DNA from: Polaribacter sp. SA4-10
Lineage (GTDB): Bacteria > Bacteroidota > Bacteroidia > Flavobacteriales > Flavobacteriaceae
Length of the DNA: 64,000 nt
Direction of reading: 5' to 3'
Assembly (NCBI GenBank): GCA_949519155.1
Contig: CATIQU010000035.1
Location: 62,001-126,000, forward strand
The stretch's first letter is position 1. Every line of letters starts with the position of its first letter. This document shows positions 44,688 through 54,519 of the stretch, in pieces. Made by a program: the position numbers and the translations under genes. The notes under the pieces were generated by a model. That model ran no database searches. It saw only the letters and a program-made list of their open reading frames with translations, and had not been told where the DNA came from.

Positions 44688-46871
44688 ATGGATTTACACA
44701 GTCCTCTGAAAAAGTTTTTCGGATTTAATAAATTTAAAGGATTACAAGAAAAAGTAATCACAAGTATTATAAATGGAGATAATACCTTTGTGATTATGCC
44801 AACAGGAGGTGGTAAATCTCTTTGTTATCAATTACCCGCTTTAATGTCTGAAGGAACCGCAATTGTAGTTTCTCCTTTAATTGCTTTGATGAAAAATCAA
44901 GTAGATGCCATTCGTGGAATCTCTGAGCATCATGGAATTGCGCACGTTTTAAATTCATCATTAAATAAAACAGATGTCAACCAAGTAAAAGCAGATATTG
45001 TAAGTGGAATTACAAAACTTTTATATGTTGCACCAGAATCTTTAATTAAAGAAGAGTATGCTAGTTTTTTAAGAGACCAGAAAATATCTTTTGTAGCTAT
45101 TGATGAGGCGCATTGTATTTCTGAATGGGGACATGATTTTAGACCTGAATATAGAAACTTAAAACATATTATTAAAGCGATTGATAATGTTCCTATTATA
45201 GGCTTAACGGCTACTGCAACCGAAAAGGTACAAGAAGATATTTTAAAAACATTGGGCATTTCAGATGCAAATCGTTTTAAAGCGTCATTTAATAGACCTA
45301 ATCTTTTTTATGAAGTACGCCCAAAAACTAAAGAAGTAGAAAAAGATATTATCCGTTTTGTAAAACAACGTATAGGTAAATCTGGAATTATATATTGTTT
45401 AAGTAGAAAGAAAGTTGAAGAAGTAGCACAAATCTTACAAGTTAACGGCATAAAGGCGGTTCCTTACCATGCAGGATTAGATGCTAAAACTCGAGTAAGA
45501 CATCAAGATATGTTTTTAATGGAAGATTGTGATGTTGTGGTTGCAACAATTGCATTTGGTATGGGAATTGACAAACCAGACGTTCGGTATGTGATTCATC
45601 ATGACATTCCAAAAAGTTTAGAAAGTTATTATCAAGAAACAGGAAGGGCTGGGCGTGATGATGGTGAAGGTTATTGTTTGGCTTTTTATGCATACAAAGA
45701 TATTGAGAAATTAGAAAAGTTTATGGCAAGCAAGCCTGTTGCTGAACAAGAAATTGGACATGCCTTATTGCAAGAAGTAGTTGGTTATGCTGAAACTTCA
45801 ATGAATCGAAGAAAATATTTATTGCATTATTTTGGAGAAGAATTTGATGAAATAAATGGGGATGGCGCACCAATGGATGACAATTCTAGAAACCCGAAAA
45901 TAAAACATGAGGCCAAAGAAAATGTAGCGAAACTTCTTTCAGTGATCAAAGATACTTTACAGAAGTACAAATCAAAAGAAGTACTAAACACGTTAGTCGG
46001 TAAAGAAAATGCGCTACTAACTTCACACAAAACACACAAACAACCTTTTTTTGGAATTGGTCGCGACAAATCTCCATCCTATTGGATGGCGCTGATTCGT
46101 CAGGTTTTAGTGGTCAATTGTATTCGAAAAGAAATTGAACAATACGGCGTGCTCAAATTAACCCCTATTGGGCTTGAGTACATTGACAATCCAACCTCAT
46201 TTTTAATGACTGAAGATCACTCCTATAAAGAAGGTGATGACAATTCAATCATAGTAAACACAAAATCTTTGGGAGGTGTTGCAGATGTTAAATTGGTGAA
46301 AATATTGAAAGATTTACGGAAAAAAGTTGCCAATCAATTAGGCGTTCCTCCGTTTGCAGTTTTTCAAGATCCTTCTTTAGATGATATGGCGTTAAAATAC
46401 CCAATCAATCTAGACGAACTTTCTAAAGTACATGGAGTTGGTGAAGGAAAAGCTAGGAAATTTGGAAAAGACTTTATAAAATTAATTGCCTCTTATGTTG
46501 AGGAATACGACATTTTAAGACCCGATGATTTAATTGTAAAAAGTACTGGAGTAAACTCAGGATTAAAGCTTTATATCATTCAAAATACCGACAGAAAACT
46601 TCCCCTAGAAGACATTGCAAAATCGAAAGGCTTAAAGTTGGATGAGCTTATTAAAGAAATGGAAGCGATTATTTTTTCTGGAACAAAACTAGACGTTAAC
46701 TATGCGTTAGATGATTTGTTGGATGAAGACCAACAAGAAGAGATACATGATTATTTTATGGAAGCTGAATCGGACAGTATTCAAGAAGCAATCGATGAGT
46801 TTGATGGAGAATATGATTTTGATGAACTTCGACTGATGCGTATCAAATTTATAAACGAAGTAGGAAATTAA
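44688..46871 (+). CDS. recQ: ATP-dependent DNA helicase RecQ without the zinc-binding cysteines
   Basis: 727 residues. Helicase domain with MPTGGGKSLCYQLPA (Walker A), IDEAHCISEWGHDFRPEY, GLTATATEKV and the C-terminal helicase half ending in QETGRAGRD. RQC and HRDC domains follow (HRDC near 545-615: DLRKKVANQLGVPPF). The zinc subdomain, normally Cys-rich, reads SMNRRKYLLHYFGEEF and NGDGAPMDDNSRNPK with no Cys. A longer acidic C-terminus (DDLLDEDQQEE) completes it. It unwinds 3'-5' in recombination repair. Confidence 0.94.
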   Translation: MDLHSPLKKFFGFNKFKGLQEKVITSIINGDNTFVIMPTGGGKSLCYQLPALMSEGTAIVVSPLIALMKNQVDAIRGISEHHGIAHVLNSSLNKTDVNQVKADIVSGITKLLYVAPESLIKEEYASFLRDQKISFVAIDEAHCISEWGHDFRPEYRNLKHIIKAIDNVPIIGLTATATEKVQEDILKTLGISDANRFKASFNRPNLFYEVRPKTKEVEKDIIRFVKQRIGKSGIIYCLSRKKVEEVAQILQVNGIKAVPYHAGLDAKTRVRHQDMFLMEDCDVVVATIAFGMGIDKPDVRYVIHHDIPKSLESYYQETGRAGRDDGEGYCLAFYAYKDIEKLEKFMASKPVAEQEIGHALLQEVVGYAETSMNRRKYLLHYFGEEFDEINGDGAPMDDNSRNPKIKHEAKENVAKLLSVIKDTLQKYKSKEVLNTLVGKENALLTSHKTHKQPFFGIGRDKSPSYWMALIRQVLVVNCIRKEIEQYGVLKLTPIGLEYIDNPTSFLMTEDHSYKEGDDNSIIVNTKSLGGVADVKLVKILKDLRKKVANQLGVPPFAVFQDPSLDDMALKYPINLDELSKVHGVGEGKARKFGKDFIKLIASYVEEYDILRPDDLIVKSTGVNSGLKLYIIQNTDRKLPLEDIAKSKGLKLDELIKEMEAIIFSGTKLDVNYALDDLLDEDQQEEIHDYFMEAESDSIQEAIDEFDGEYDFDELRLMRIKFINEVGN

Positions 46872-46893
46872 TTTAAAAGGACTGCTTTATTTT

Positions 46894-47571
46894 TTATAGA
46901 GTAAAGATCGTGAGCAAAATACCAATAAGTATTGCTGTAAACTTCTGAATATTAAATTTATGATTCTCAGAACTCTCAAATAGAATAATTGTAGAGATGT
47001 GTAAAAATACTCCAATTGTTAAAGCGGTTATCTCAGATGCATAGGTCTTAAAAAATAGTATTTCATCACCTACTAACATTCCTAAAGGACTCATCAATCC
47101 AAAGAAAAATAAAAAAGTAAATACAATTTTTTTAGAATATTTTGTGTGTAATAAAAAAGTAGTTAATACAATTGCAATCGGGATTTTATGAACTACAATT
47201 GCCCACAATAAGTTGTCTCCAGTATTGTGTATTGGCAAACCTTCCGAAAATGCATGAATACTTAAACTGACAAATAATAGGGTAGGAAAGCGCTTATCAT
47301 TCGTATGAATGTGTACATGGCCATGTTCTGCTCCTTTAGAAAAAGACTCCAAAACTGATTGTAGTATAATTCCTATTAAAATGTAAATTCCAATACTCTT
47401 GTAGTCATTACCAACAATATATACTTCAGGGAGTAAATGTAAAATAGTAACAGAAAGCAAATAAGCACCACTAAAGGCTAAAAGTAATTGCACGAACTTC
47501 TTATTCGGTTTTAATATAAAAACAAGTGTAGCACCCAGTATTACTGCAAGAATTAATAAAATATAACTCAT
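46894..47571 (-). CDS. ZIP family metal transporter
   Basis: 225 residues, eight membrane segments. Metal-binding helix motifs LSIHAFSEGLPI and VVHKIPIAIVL are the ZIP TM4/TM5 signatures. A short His-rich loop (EHGHVHIH) precedes them. It imports Zn2+ or another divalent metal into the cytoplasm. The SAM methyltransferase stop is immediately upstream (0 bp). Confidence 0.9.
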   Translation of the reverse strand: MSYILLILAVILGATLVFILKPNKKFVQLLLAFSGAYLLSVTILHLLPEVYIVGNDYKSIGIYILIGIILQSVLESFSKGAEHGHVHIHTNDKRFPTLLFVSLSIHAFSEGLPIHNTGDNLLWAIVVHKIPIAIVLTTFLLHTKYSKKIVFTFLFFFGLMSPLGMLVGDEILFFKTYASEITALTIGVFLHISTIILFESSENHKFNIQKFTAILIGILLTIFTL

Positions 47572-48297
47572 TTATTTGGCGACTAAAATTAAACGATCAG
47601 AAGTGTTTTTTTCAAATGTAGTTAAATTATAATCACCAAATATCTCCAACAACTGAAAACCTACCTTATTTAGATAAGAAATCATCTTTGGCAAATCTAA
47701 ATATTTTACGCGCTCTGTGTAGGAATGGAATTCATTCTCCGCAGTAAATGAAATGTGTTTTAAAATAAACCCATCTTTAATTTCTCTTGTAATATTGAAA
47801 GTAATATTCTTAACGATCTTGGTTTCTTCTTTCACTAAAGTAGCTTCCAATTTTGTGGCGTTTAAAAAGTCGAAGACAAAAACTCCGTCTTTTTTCAATC
47901 CTCTTTTAATGCTACTTAAAACCTTAATATCTTCACGATCGTCTTCAAAATACCCAAAGCTTGTAAAAAGATTGAAAATTGCCTCATATGTGTGGTTTAT
48001 AGGATCTCTCATGTCCCAAACTTCGAAATTTAGACTTTCATTTTCGAACTGTTTTGCATGTGAAATACTATTTTCAGACAAATCACCTCCAGTAACCTTA
48101 TACCCTAAGGAATTTAAATAAATGGAATGACGCCCTTTACCACAAGGTAAGTCTGCAATATGTGCCCCTTTTTTTAGGTCTAAAAATGCAGTAATATTTT
48201 GCATAAATAATTGAGCATCAGAATCATTTCTGTTACTATATAAAATATGATAATACGAGGTGTTAAACCAATCTGTAAACCAATCTTTTGTTTTCAT
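47572..48297 (-). CDS. Class I SAM-dependent methyltransferase
   Basis: 241 residues. SAM motif I is GAHIADLPCGKGRHSIYL (near 39-56) and post-I acidic residue is in VTGGDLSENS. The D-L-P-C-G-K-G-R-H sequence is typical of a bacteroidete methyltransferase-11-like group of unknown substrate. It is translationally adjacent to the ZIP transporter gene. Confidence 0.88.
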   Translation of the reverse strand: MKTKDWFTDWFNTSYYHILYSNRNDSDAQLFMQNITAFLDLKKGAHIADLPCGKGRHSIYLNSLGYKVTGGDLSENSISHAKQFENESLNFEVWDMRDPINHTYEAIFNLFTSFGYFEDDREDIKVLSSIKRGLKKDGVFVFDFLNATKLEATLVKEETKIVKNITFNITREIKDGFILKHISFTAENEFHSYTERVKYLDLPKMISYLNKVGFQLLEIFGDYNLTTFEKNTSDRLILVAK

Positions 48298-48360
48298 ACG
48301 TTTTAAAAAGTGTGTAAAAGTAACGAATTATAGTTGCGTGTAAAATGATATTTAGAAACT

Positions 48361-48392
48361 TTGAAATATCATTTTTATAAAATGTATTTTTG
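48361..48392 (+). promoter_or_regulatory. Promoter of the THUMP methyltransferase gene
   Basis: TTG at 48361-48363 and TATTTTTG at 48385-48392 with a 21-bp spacer. The box ends 16 bp before ATG 48409, supporting that start over upstream in-frame codons. Confidence 0.6.
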
Positions 48393-48408
48393 CAGAGAAT
48401 TTTACAAT

Positions 48409-49665
48409 ATGGAGAAAGATTTTAAAATGGTGGCAACCACCATGTTCGGTTTAGAAGGTGTTTTAGCTAATGAATTGTCAAACTTAGGGGCGAAAGAAGT
48501 AACAGAAGCGGTTAGAAGCGTTTCTTTTAAAGGGGATACAGGTTTCTTGTATAAAGCAAATATTGCTTTAAGAACAGCAATCCGTATTCTAAAACCAATA
48601 AAGGTTACTAAAATCTATGATGAGGAAGATTTGTATGACGCCGTTAAGAAAGTTAAATGGGAAAAGTATTTAGATATTGATGGTACTTTTGCGATTGGTG
48701 CCGTTTCCAACTCAGTCAATTTACCCAACCACTCCCATTATATTGCATTAAAATCAAAAGACGCAATTGCGGATTATTTTAGAGACAAATTTGGCAAGCG
48801 ACCGGATGTTGATGTTGATTATCCAGATTTGAAAATTCATATTCATATTAAAAATGATTACTTAACAATATCATTAGATTCTTCTGGAGATTCGTTGCAC
48901 AAGCGTGGATATAGAACAGCAACGAATATAGCACCTATCAACGAAGTTTTGGCAGCTGGTATGGTATTACTTTCAGGCTATCGAGGAGAAGAGAATTTTA
49001 TTGATCCGATGTGTGGCTCTGGAACAATATTAATTGAAGCAACCATGATTGCCAATAATATTCCTGCCAATATCAACAGAAAACGTTTTGGTTTTGAAAC
49101 ATGGAAAGATTATGATGAAGAATTGTATTTCATTATTCAGGATGCTTTATTAAAAAAAATAAGAAGTTCCCACTTTAAAATTATGGGATTTGACAAAGCA
49201 CCTTCTGCTATTCAGAAAGCGGAGGCAAACATAAAAGAAGCAAATTTAGATGAGTTTATTGGAGTACACCATGTAAACTTTTTTAATTCTAAAAAAGAAG
49301 TTTTTGGAAAAACAACAATGATCTTCAATCCTCCTTATGGTGAGCGTTTAACTTTAGATACCAACGAATTTTACGGTAAAATAGGGGATACGTTGAAACA
49401 CAATTATCCAAACTCTACAGCTTGGTTAATTACTTCAGATATACAAGCTTTAAAAAATGTAGGATTAAAAACCTCTAAGAGAATTCCTTTAAAGAACGGT
49501 GATTTAGATTGTCGTTACGTGAAGTATGAGTTGTATGAAGGGTCTCGTAAGTTCAAGAAAAACCAACAAGACTACCCAGCAGCAGATTCAATTTCTGAAG
49601 ACACAATCATTGAGGAAATTACGATTGAGGAAAACACATCAGAAGAAAACATAACAAAAGAATAA
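48409..49665 (+). CDS. THUMP domain class I SAM-dependent RNA methyltransferase (RlmL-N/YpsC-like)
   Basis: 418 residues from ATG 48409 (MEKDFKMVATTMFGLEGVL). THUMP domain about 40-150; the methyltransferase has DPMCGSGTILIEA (SAM) and the base-flipping N-P-P-Y in IFNPPYGERL. Relatives methylate G2445 of 23S rRNA or guanosines in tRNA. The C-terminal ~25 residues are acidic repeats of the EE-I-T-I-EE type, unusual and probably disordered. The longer reading frame from 48361 would cover the promoter. Confidence 0.9.
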   Translation: MEKDFKMVATTMFGLEGVLANELSNLGAKEVTEAVRSVSFKGDTGFLYKANIALRTAIRILKPIKVTKIYDEEDLYDAVKKVKWEKYLDIDGTFAIGAVSNSVNLPNHSHYIALKSKDAIADYFRDKFGKRPDVDVDYPDLKIHIHIKNDYLTISLDSSGDSLHKRGYRTATNIAPINEVLAAGMVLLSGYRGEENFIDPMCGSGTILIEATMIANNIPANINRKRFGFETWKDYDEELYFIIQDALLKKIRSSHFKIMGFDKAPSAIQKAEANIKEANLDEFIGVHHVNFFNSKKEVFGKTTMIFNPPYGERLTLDTNEFYGKIGDTLKHNYPNSTAWLITSDIQALKNVGLKTSKRIPLKNGDLDCRYVKYELYEGSRKFKKNQQDYPAADSISEDTIIEEITIEENTSEENITKE

Positions 49666-49696
49666 ATAATTAGAGCACCAAATATTAAAGTTTATG

Positions 49697-49732
49697 AAGC
49701 AACCCTTTTTTATAAAAAGAGTTGCTTTTTTA
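49697..49732. terminator. Intrinsic terminator between convergent genes
   Basis: Stem AAGCAACCCTTTTT pairs with AAAAAGAGTTGCTT with one mismatch and a 3-nt loop, followed by T. It sits between the THUMP methyltransferase and the MEST-like hydrolase. Confidence 0.75.
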
Positions 49733-50602
49733 TTTTAACACCAATGCAGTCCATTTTTCAGGACTTTCCAACATTGGAAAATGTCCGCAATTTTCAATCC
49801 AATCCAATTTATTATTTGGTATTTCAGTAGCTAACAATTCTGCAATCGCTGAGACTGCCACTGGATCATTTTTTGCCCAAATAATTTTTGTCGGAATGGT
49901 CGTTTCTTTTAAAGCTCCAATCCATCGGTGCCAAAACGTATATCGTTCTACCATATAAGAACTCAAAAGATGAATTACTGCTCGGCCGTTATTGTTTTCT
50001 AATTGTTTCCAGATTGCAACCATTTCTTTTTCAGTAGCCTGTGTTTTATCAAAATAAACATTGCGTAGATTTTTACTGAAAATGGAGTAACTCGTGAGTT
50101 TTGCCACCCATTTTCCAGTATATTTATTTTTTAATAGTTTCTGGATGGTTCTCAATTGAGATAACTCTATATGTACAGAACCATTACATAATATCAGGTT
50201 ATTGATTTGCAAGTCTATTTGCTGTTTATTGTGTCTCGCTAAAATTTCTGTACAAACACTGGTACCATAATCATGCGCTAAAAGTGTCACTTCTTCTAAG
50301 CCCAATTGTTTCCAGAGTTGCAAAGCAACATCTGCTTGTTCTATTAAAGAATATGAATAGTCTAAAGGCTTATCAGAAAAACCATACCCCAGATGATCGT
50401 GGATGATTACCCTGTATTTTTTACTTAATTGAGTTAAGACTTTATAATAATCATAAGAGGACGTAGGATAGCCGTGCAATAGTACTAACGTTTCTTTTTT
50501 GAGTTCGGTTACTTCTGGATTGACCCTGGTGTCAATCACAAAAAGAGTTCTGCCAAATACAGTTACAAATTCACCTTTATTTCTCCATTCTTCCGCTGTC
50601 AT
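49730..50602 (-). CDS. Alpha/beta hydrolase with aspartate nucleophile elbow (MEST / haloalkane dehalogenase-like)
   Basis: 290 residues. Oxyanion motif LLHGYPTSSYDYY, nucleophile elbow LLAHDYGTSVCTE with Asp in place of Ser (as in haloalkane dehalogenases and epoxide hydrolases), GHFPMLESPEKW with the catalytic His near the end. The AHDYG sequence resembles animal MEST. The substrate is unknown. Divergent from priA. Confidence 0.87.
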   Translation of the reverse strand: MTAEEWRNKGEFVTVFGRTLFVIDTRVNPEVTELKKETLVLLHGYPTSSYDYYKVLTQLSKKYRVIIHDHLGYGFSDKPLDYSYSLIEQADVALQLWKQLGLEEVTLLAHDYGTSVCTEILARHNKQQIDLQINNLILCNGSVHIELSQLRTIQKLLKNKYTGKWVAKLTSYSIFSKNLRNVYFDKTQATEKEMVAIWKQLENNNGRAVIHLLSSYMVERYTFWHRWIGALKETTIPTKIIWAKNDPVAVSAIAELLATEIPNNKLDWIENCGHFPMLESPEKWTALVLK

Positions 50603-50757
50603 ATTTGTTGCTCTTTTCTAATGACAATGTAGTGATTTTTATGTAATTTTGAGTTTCACTTTCAATGGTCTTATTAGATTCACTTAAGAAGTGGCTTTAA
50701 AGTTCTAATACTGATTTTACATTTCCATTAAAAATAATACGCTAAATTTTATACTTT

Positions 50758-53202
50758 TTGTCCTATTTCATAGATGTTATTTTGCCCATCCCGATTCAGA
50801 AAACTTTTACGTATTCTATCACTGAAGACGAAGCAAATTTCTTGCAAAAAGGAATGCGAGTGGCTGTTTCATTTGGTAAAACAAAAATGTATACGGGCTT
50901 AGTTTTTAATATTCATCAAACTGCACCAACGTTGTATGAAGCTAAAGAGATACATCAAATTTTAGATGAAGCGCCTTTGGTAAATGAAAAACAATTAAAA
51001 CATTGGCAATGGATTTCGAGCTATTATATGTGTTCGTTGGGCGATGTCTTTCGCGCCTCTTTGCCTTCTGCATTTCTATTAGAAAGTGAAACAGTTATTA
51101 CAATAAATGAATTAGAAGTTGATCAATCGATATTATTGGATGATGAATTTTTAATTTATGAAGCATTGCAACATCAATCACAATTAACCATTCATCAAGT
51201 TGCAGCTATTTTAGGGAAGAAAAAAGTCATGCCGATTGTAAATGGACTGCTTCAAAAATCAGCTATTAGCGTACAGGAAGAAATCTACGAACAATACAAA
51301 CCAAAATTAATTAAATATGTTCGTTTGCATGCCAATTATGCAACGGATGCTTCTTTGGAAACTTTATTAGAATCGTTATCAAGAGCAAAAAAACAGCGTG
51401 AAGCGGTATTGAGTTTCTTTCATTTATCAGCAAATAAAAAACCGATAAAAGCAAAAGATATAGAGTCACAAGCAAACGTTTCTTCCACCATTTTAAAATC
51501 TTTAGTAGACAAAAATATTTTTGAATTTTATCACATTCAAATTGATAGAATTAGTTTTAATGGAGCAACGAATGACTTAAAGCAACTGAATCAATTTCAG
51601 GAAATTGCATTGAAAGAAATCAAGGAAGCCTTTACAACAAAAGACGTGACTCTTTTGCATGGAATTACAAGTTCTGGTAAAACAGAAGTGTATACAAAAT
51701 TGATTCAAGATGTTTTAGATGCGGGAAAACAAGTCTTATTCTTATTGCCCGAAATTGCATTAACAACACAAATTATAACTCGATTACAAGTATATTTTGG
51801 AAATCAAATTTCTGTTTTCCATTCTAAATATTCGATGAATGAAAGGGTGGAAGTTTGGAAAAACGTTTTAGAAAACAAATCAAAAGCAGGAATTATTTTA
51901 GGAGCACGGTCTGCACTCTTTTTGCCTTTTTCAAATTTAGGTCTTATTGTTGTTGATGAAGAGCATGAAACTTCGTATAAACAATTTGAACCCTCACCAA
52001 GATACAATGCACGCGATGCTGCAATTGTTTTGGCAAAATTGCATGACGCAAAAATATTGTTAGGCTCTGCAACACCATCATTAGAAAGTTATTTTAATGC
52101 AACACAAAATAAATATGGTTTGGTGGCTTTGAACAGACGTCATGGTAATGTGCAATTGCCAAAAATTGAATTGATTGACGTCAAAGAAAAACAGCGTAAG
52201 AAAGAAATGAAGGGACATTTTTCAGACCGCATGCTTTTCTTAATTCAAGAGGCTTTAGACGCAAAAGAGCAGGTGATACTGTTTCAAAACAGACGCGGCT
52301 ATTCTCCCGTAGTAGAATGTAAAACTTGTGGTGTTTCCCCTGAATGTCCAAATTGTGATGTAACGCTTACGTATCATAAATTTAAACATGAATTGCGATG
52401 TCATTACTGTAATTATCAACGCGCTATGCCAAATAGTTGTGGTGCTTGTGGTAGTAATACATTAGACACAAAAGGTTTTGGAACTGAGCAAATTGAAATG
52501 GAATTAAAAGTACTATTCCCCGATTTTAAAATTGGCAGAATGGACTTAGATACCACCCGAGGAAAACACGGATATCAGAAAATAATTGGTGCTTTTGAAA
52601 CTAAAGAAATAGATGTTTTGGTGGGGACTCAAATGCTATCGAAAGGGTTGGATTTTGAGAATGTTTCTTTAGTTGGAATTTTAAATGCGGATACCATGTT
52701 GAATTTCCCAGATTTTAGAGCGCATGAGCGTGCTTATCAAATGATGGTGCAAGTTTCGGGTAGGGCAGGAAGAAGTAAAAAACAAGGAAATGTAGCCATT
52801 CAAACTTACAATCCCAACCATCAAATATTACAGCAAGTTTCTACTACAAATTATGCAGAAATGTACAAAGAGCAGCTGCAAGAACGCTGGCAGTATAAAT
52901 ATCCACCGTATTATCGATTGATAAAAATCACTTTAAAACATCGAGATTATAATAAAGTTGACAAAGGAATTGATTGGCTTGCAAGGGCTTTGCAACAATC
53001 TTTTGGTGAATTTGTTTTAGGACCCACTGCACCAGCAGTTTCTAGAATTCGTAATCAATATATTAAGAATTTAGTGATTAAAATTCCGCCCAAACAATCA
53101 TTGGCAAATACTAAAAATCAAATCACTAAAATAAGAAACACCTTTGAAGCTGTGAGTGATTTTAGACCGATTCGCTTTATTATAGATGTGGATGCGTATT
53201 AG
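50758..53202 (+). CDS. priA: Primosomal protein N' (PriA helicase)
   Basis: 814 residues with a TTG start giving MSYFIDVILPIPIQKTFTY. Walker A GITSSGKTEVY, DEEH box VVDEEHETSY, and an eight-Cys zinc domain: CKTCGVSPECPNC then CHYCNYQRAMPNSCGAC. It recognises stalled replication forks and restarts DnaB loading. The C-terminal GPTAPAVSRIRNQY and the end IRFIIDVDAY are family typical. Confidence 0.95.
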   Translation: MSYFIDVILPIPIQKTFTYSITEDEANFLQKGMRVAVSFGKTKMYTGLVFNIHQTAPTLYEAKEIHQILDEAPLVNEKQLKHWQWISSYYMCSLGDVFRASLPSAFLLESETVITINELEVDQSILLDDEFLIYEALQHQSQLTIHQVAAILGKKKVMPIVNGLLQKSAISVQEEIYEQYKPKLIKYVRLHANYATDASLETLLESLSRAKKQREAVLSFFHLSANKKPIKAKDIESQANVSSTILKSLVDKNIFEFYHIQIDRISFNGATNDLKQLNQFQEIALKEIKEAFTTKDVTLLHGITSSGKTEVYTKLIQDVLDAGKQVLFLLPEIALTTQIITRLQVYFGNQISVFHSKYSMNERVEVWKNVLENKSKAGIILGARSALFLPFSNLGLIVVDEEHETSYKQFEPSPRYNARDAAIVLAKLHDAKILLGSATPSLESYFNATQNKYGLVALNRRHGNVQLPKIELIDVKEKQRKKEMKGHFSDRMLFLIQEALDAKEQVILFQNRRGYSPVVECKTCGVSPECPNCDVTLTYHKFKHELRCHYCNYQRAMPNSCGACGSNTLDTKGFGTEQIEMELKVLFPDFKIGRMDLDTTRGKHGYQKIIGAFETKEIDVLVGTQMLSKGLDFENVSLVGILNADTMLNFPDFRAHERAYQMMVQVSGRAGRSKKQGNVAIQTYNPNHQILQQVSTTNYAEMYKEQLQERWQYKYPPYYRLIKITLKHRDYNKVDKGIDWLARALQQSFGEFVLGPTAPAVSRIRNQYIKNLVIKIPPKQSLANTKNQITKIRNTFEAVSDFRPIRFIIDVDAY

Positions 53203-53231
53203 GAGATCGTTTTCTCACTGAAGTAGTGTAT

Positions 53232-54378
53232 CTACTTATTGACTAAATATTTTCTCCATTCAGCAATAATTTTCTTTTCATTCACCAAGACTGAGGTTGC
53301 GTTTTCCTCAAACTTTGCACGTCTTTCGTTAGTTAAATTATCTGAATACCACCAGTCATGTGTTTCTTTTATCGAGGTTTTGGTATCCCTAAAGGTCAAT
53401 CCATTTTTAATTGAAAATGCATTGCTAATTCTTGCAGAACCAAAATTGTAAGTATCTTGTTGAATCCAAGGAATTAAATAAAAGATGTTATTTTTTTGTA
53501 GAAAGTCAGTATCATCAATTTGCACCAAAGTAGATTTGACATTGAACGTATCTTGTGTTTTGGTTACAAAATCCATCATGGATTCTTTTTTAGAAGGCCC
53601 AACGGCATTGTAGGTTCCTACCGCTTTGTCTTTTGCTAAACGAATCATAAATTCAGCCACATCTCTTACATCTATATTGAACTGGATCGTCTGTTTTTCC
53701 GGGCACTAAAATTTCACCCCCTTTTGCCAAACGAACTGGCCAATGGATAAAGCGGTCTGTATGATCGCCAGGCCCAAACATATAAGTTGGTCTCACAATG
53801 ATTGTATTTTCTTTTCCAAAAGCTGTAATGGCTTCTTGCTCAGAATTCGCTTTCATAACACCATATTCGTATTCCATTTTTAAAACCGAATCTGTCGTGT
53901 TTTCTGGCATTTTAAATAAAACCGTTTTATTTTCTTGAATATCTTTCGTTATGTATGGAAAATAAACTCCTGTTGAAGAAGTGTATATATAGTTACCAAC
54001 CTTATCTTTTAGCAATTTAGCTGTTTTTTTTGTCCAAGCTGCATTTCTTCCTGAATTGTCAATAACAAGGTCCCACTGTCTATTCTCTAGTGCTGTTAAA
54101 TCATTTTCTCGATCTCCAATAAGTTGCTCTACCTGTTCAAAAACTTTGATATTTACTGTTGGTTTTGTTTTTCCTCTTGTAAAAATAGTTACTGAATGTC
54201 CCCTTTGTAAAGCATACTTAATTTGATGCGGTCCCAAAAAACTAGTTCCACCTAAAATTAGTATTGACAGTTTCTTTTGTTTTCTTGAAGCACAAGAAAA
54301 CAAGCTACTACTTAACAAAGAGATGCTTGCTGTAGCTAAAGCACTTGTTTTAATAAATTTTCTTCTGCTATTATTCAT
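53232..54378 (-). pseudogene. Tat-exported NAD-dependent epimerase/dehydratase lipoprotein, frameshifted
   Basis: Start ATG 54378. A twin-arginine signal (NNSRRKFIKTSALATA) ends at a lipobox (LFSC), so this is a Tat lipoprotein. The Rossmann fold begins LILGGTSFLGPHQI, with YIYTSSTGVYFP further on. The frame breaks near 53660: PGKTDDPVQYRCKRCG stops, while the next frame continues with VAEFMIRLAKDKAVGTYNAV to the normal end (WRKYLVNK). Two bases appear missing in a TA-rich stretch; restoring them gives QYIDVRDVAEF. Either a recent pseudogene or a sequencing error. Confidence 0.85.
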
Positions 54379-54519
54379 TATATGTGTTTGGGTTATTGCT
54401 ATGCTATAATACTTTAACGAATATAATAAAAATAAAAAATAAGGATTAAGGATTAAGGCAACCTTTTGAATCTTTTGGTAGTCTATATATTTGTAAGGCA
54501 TTAAAATAGCAAAAAAGTA

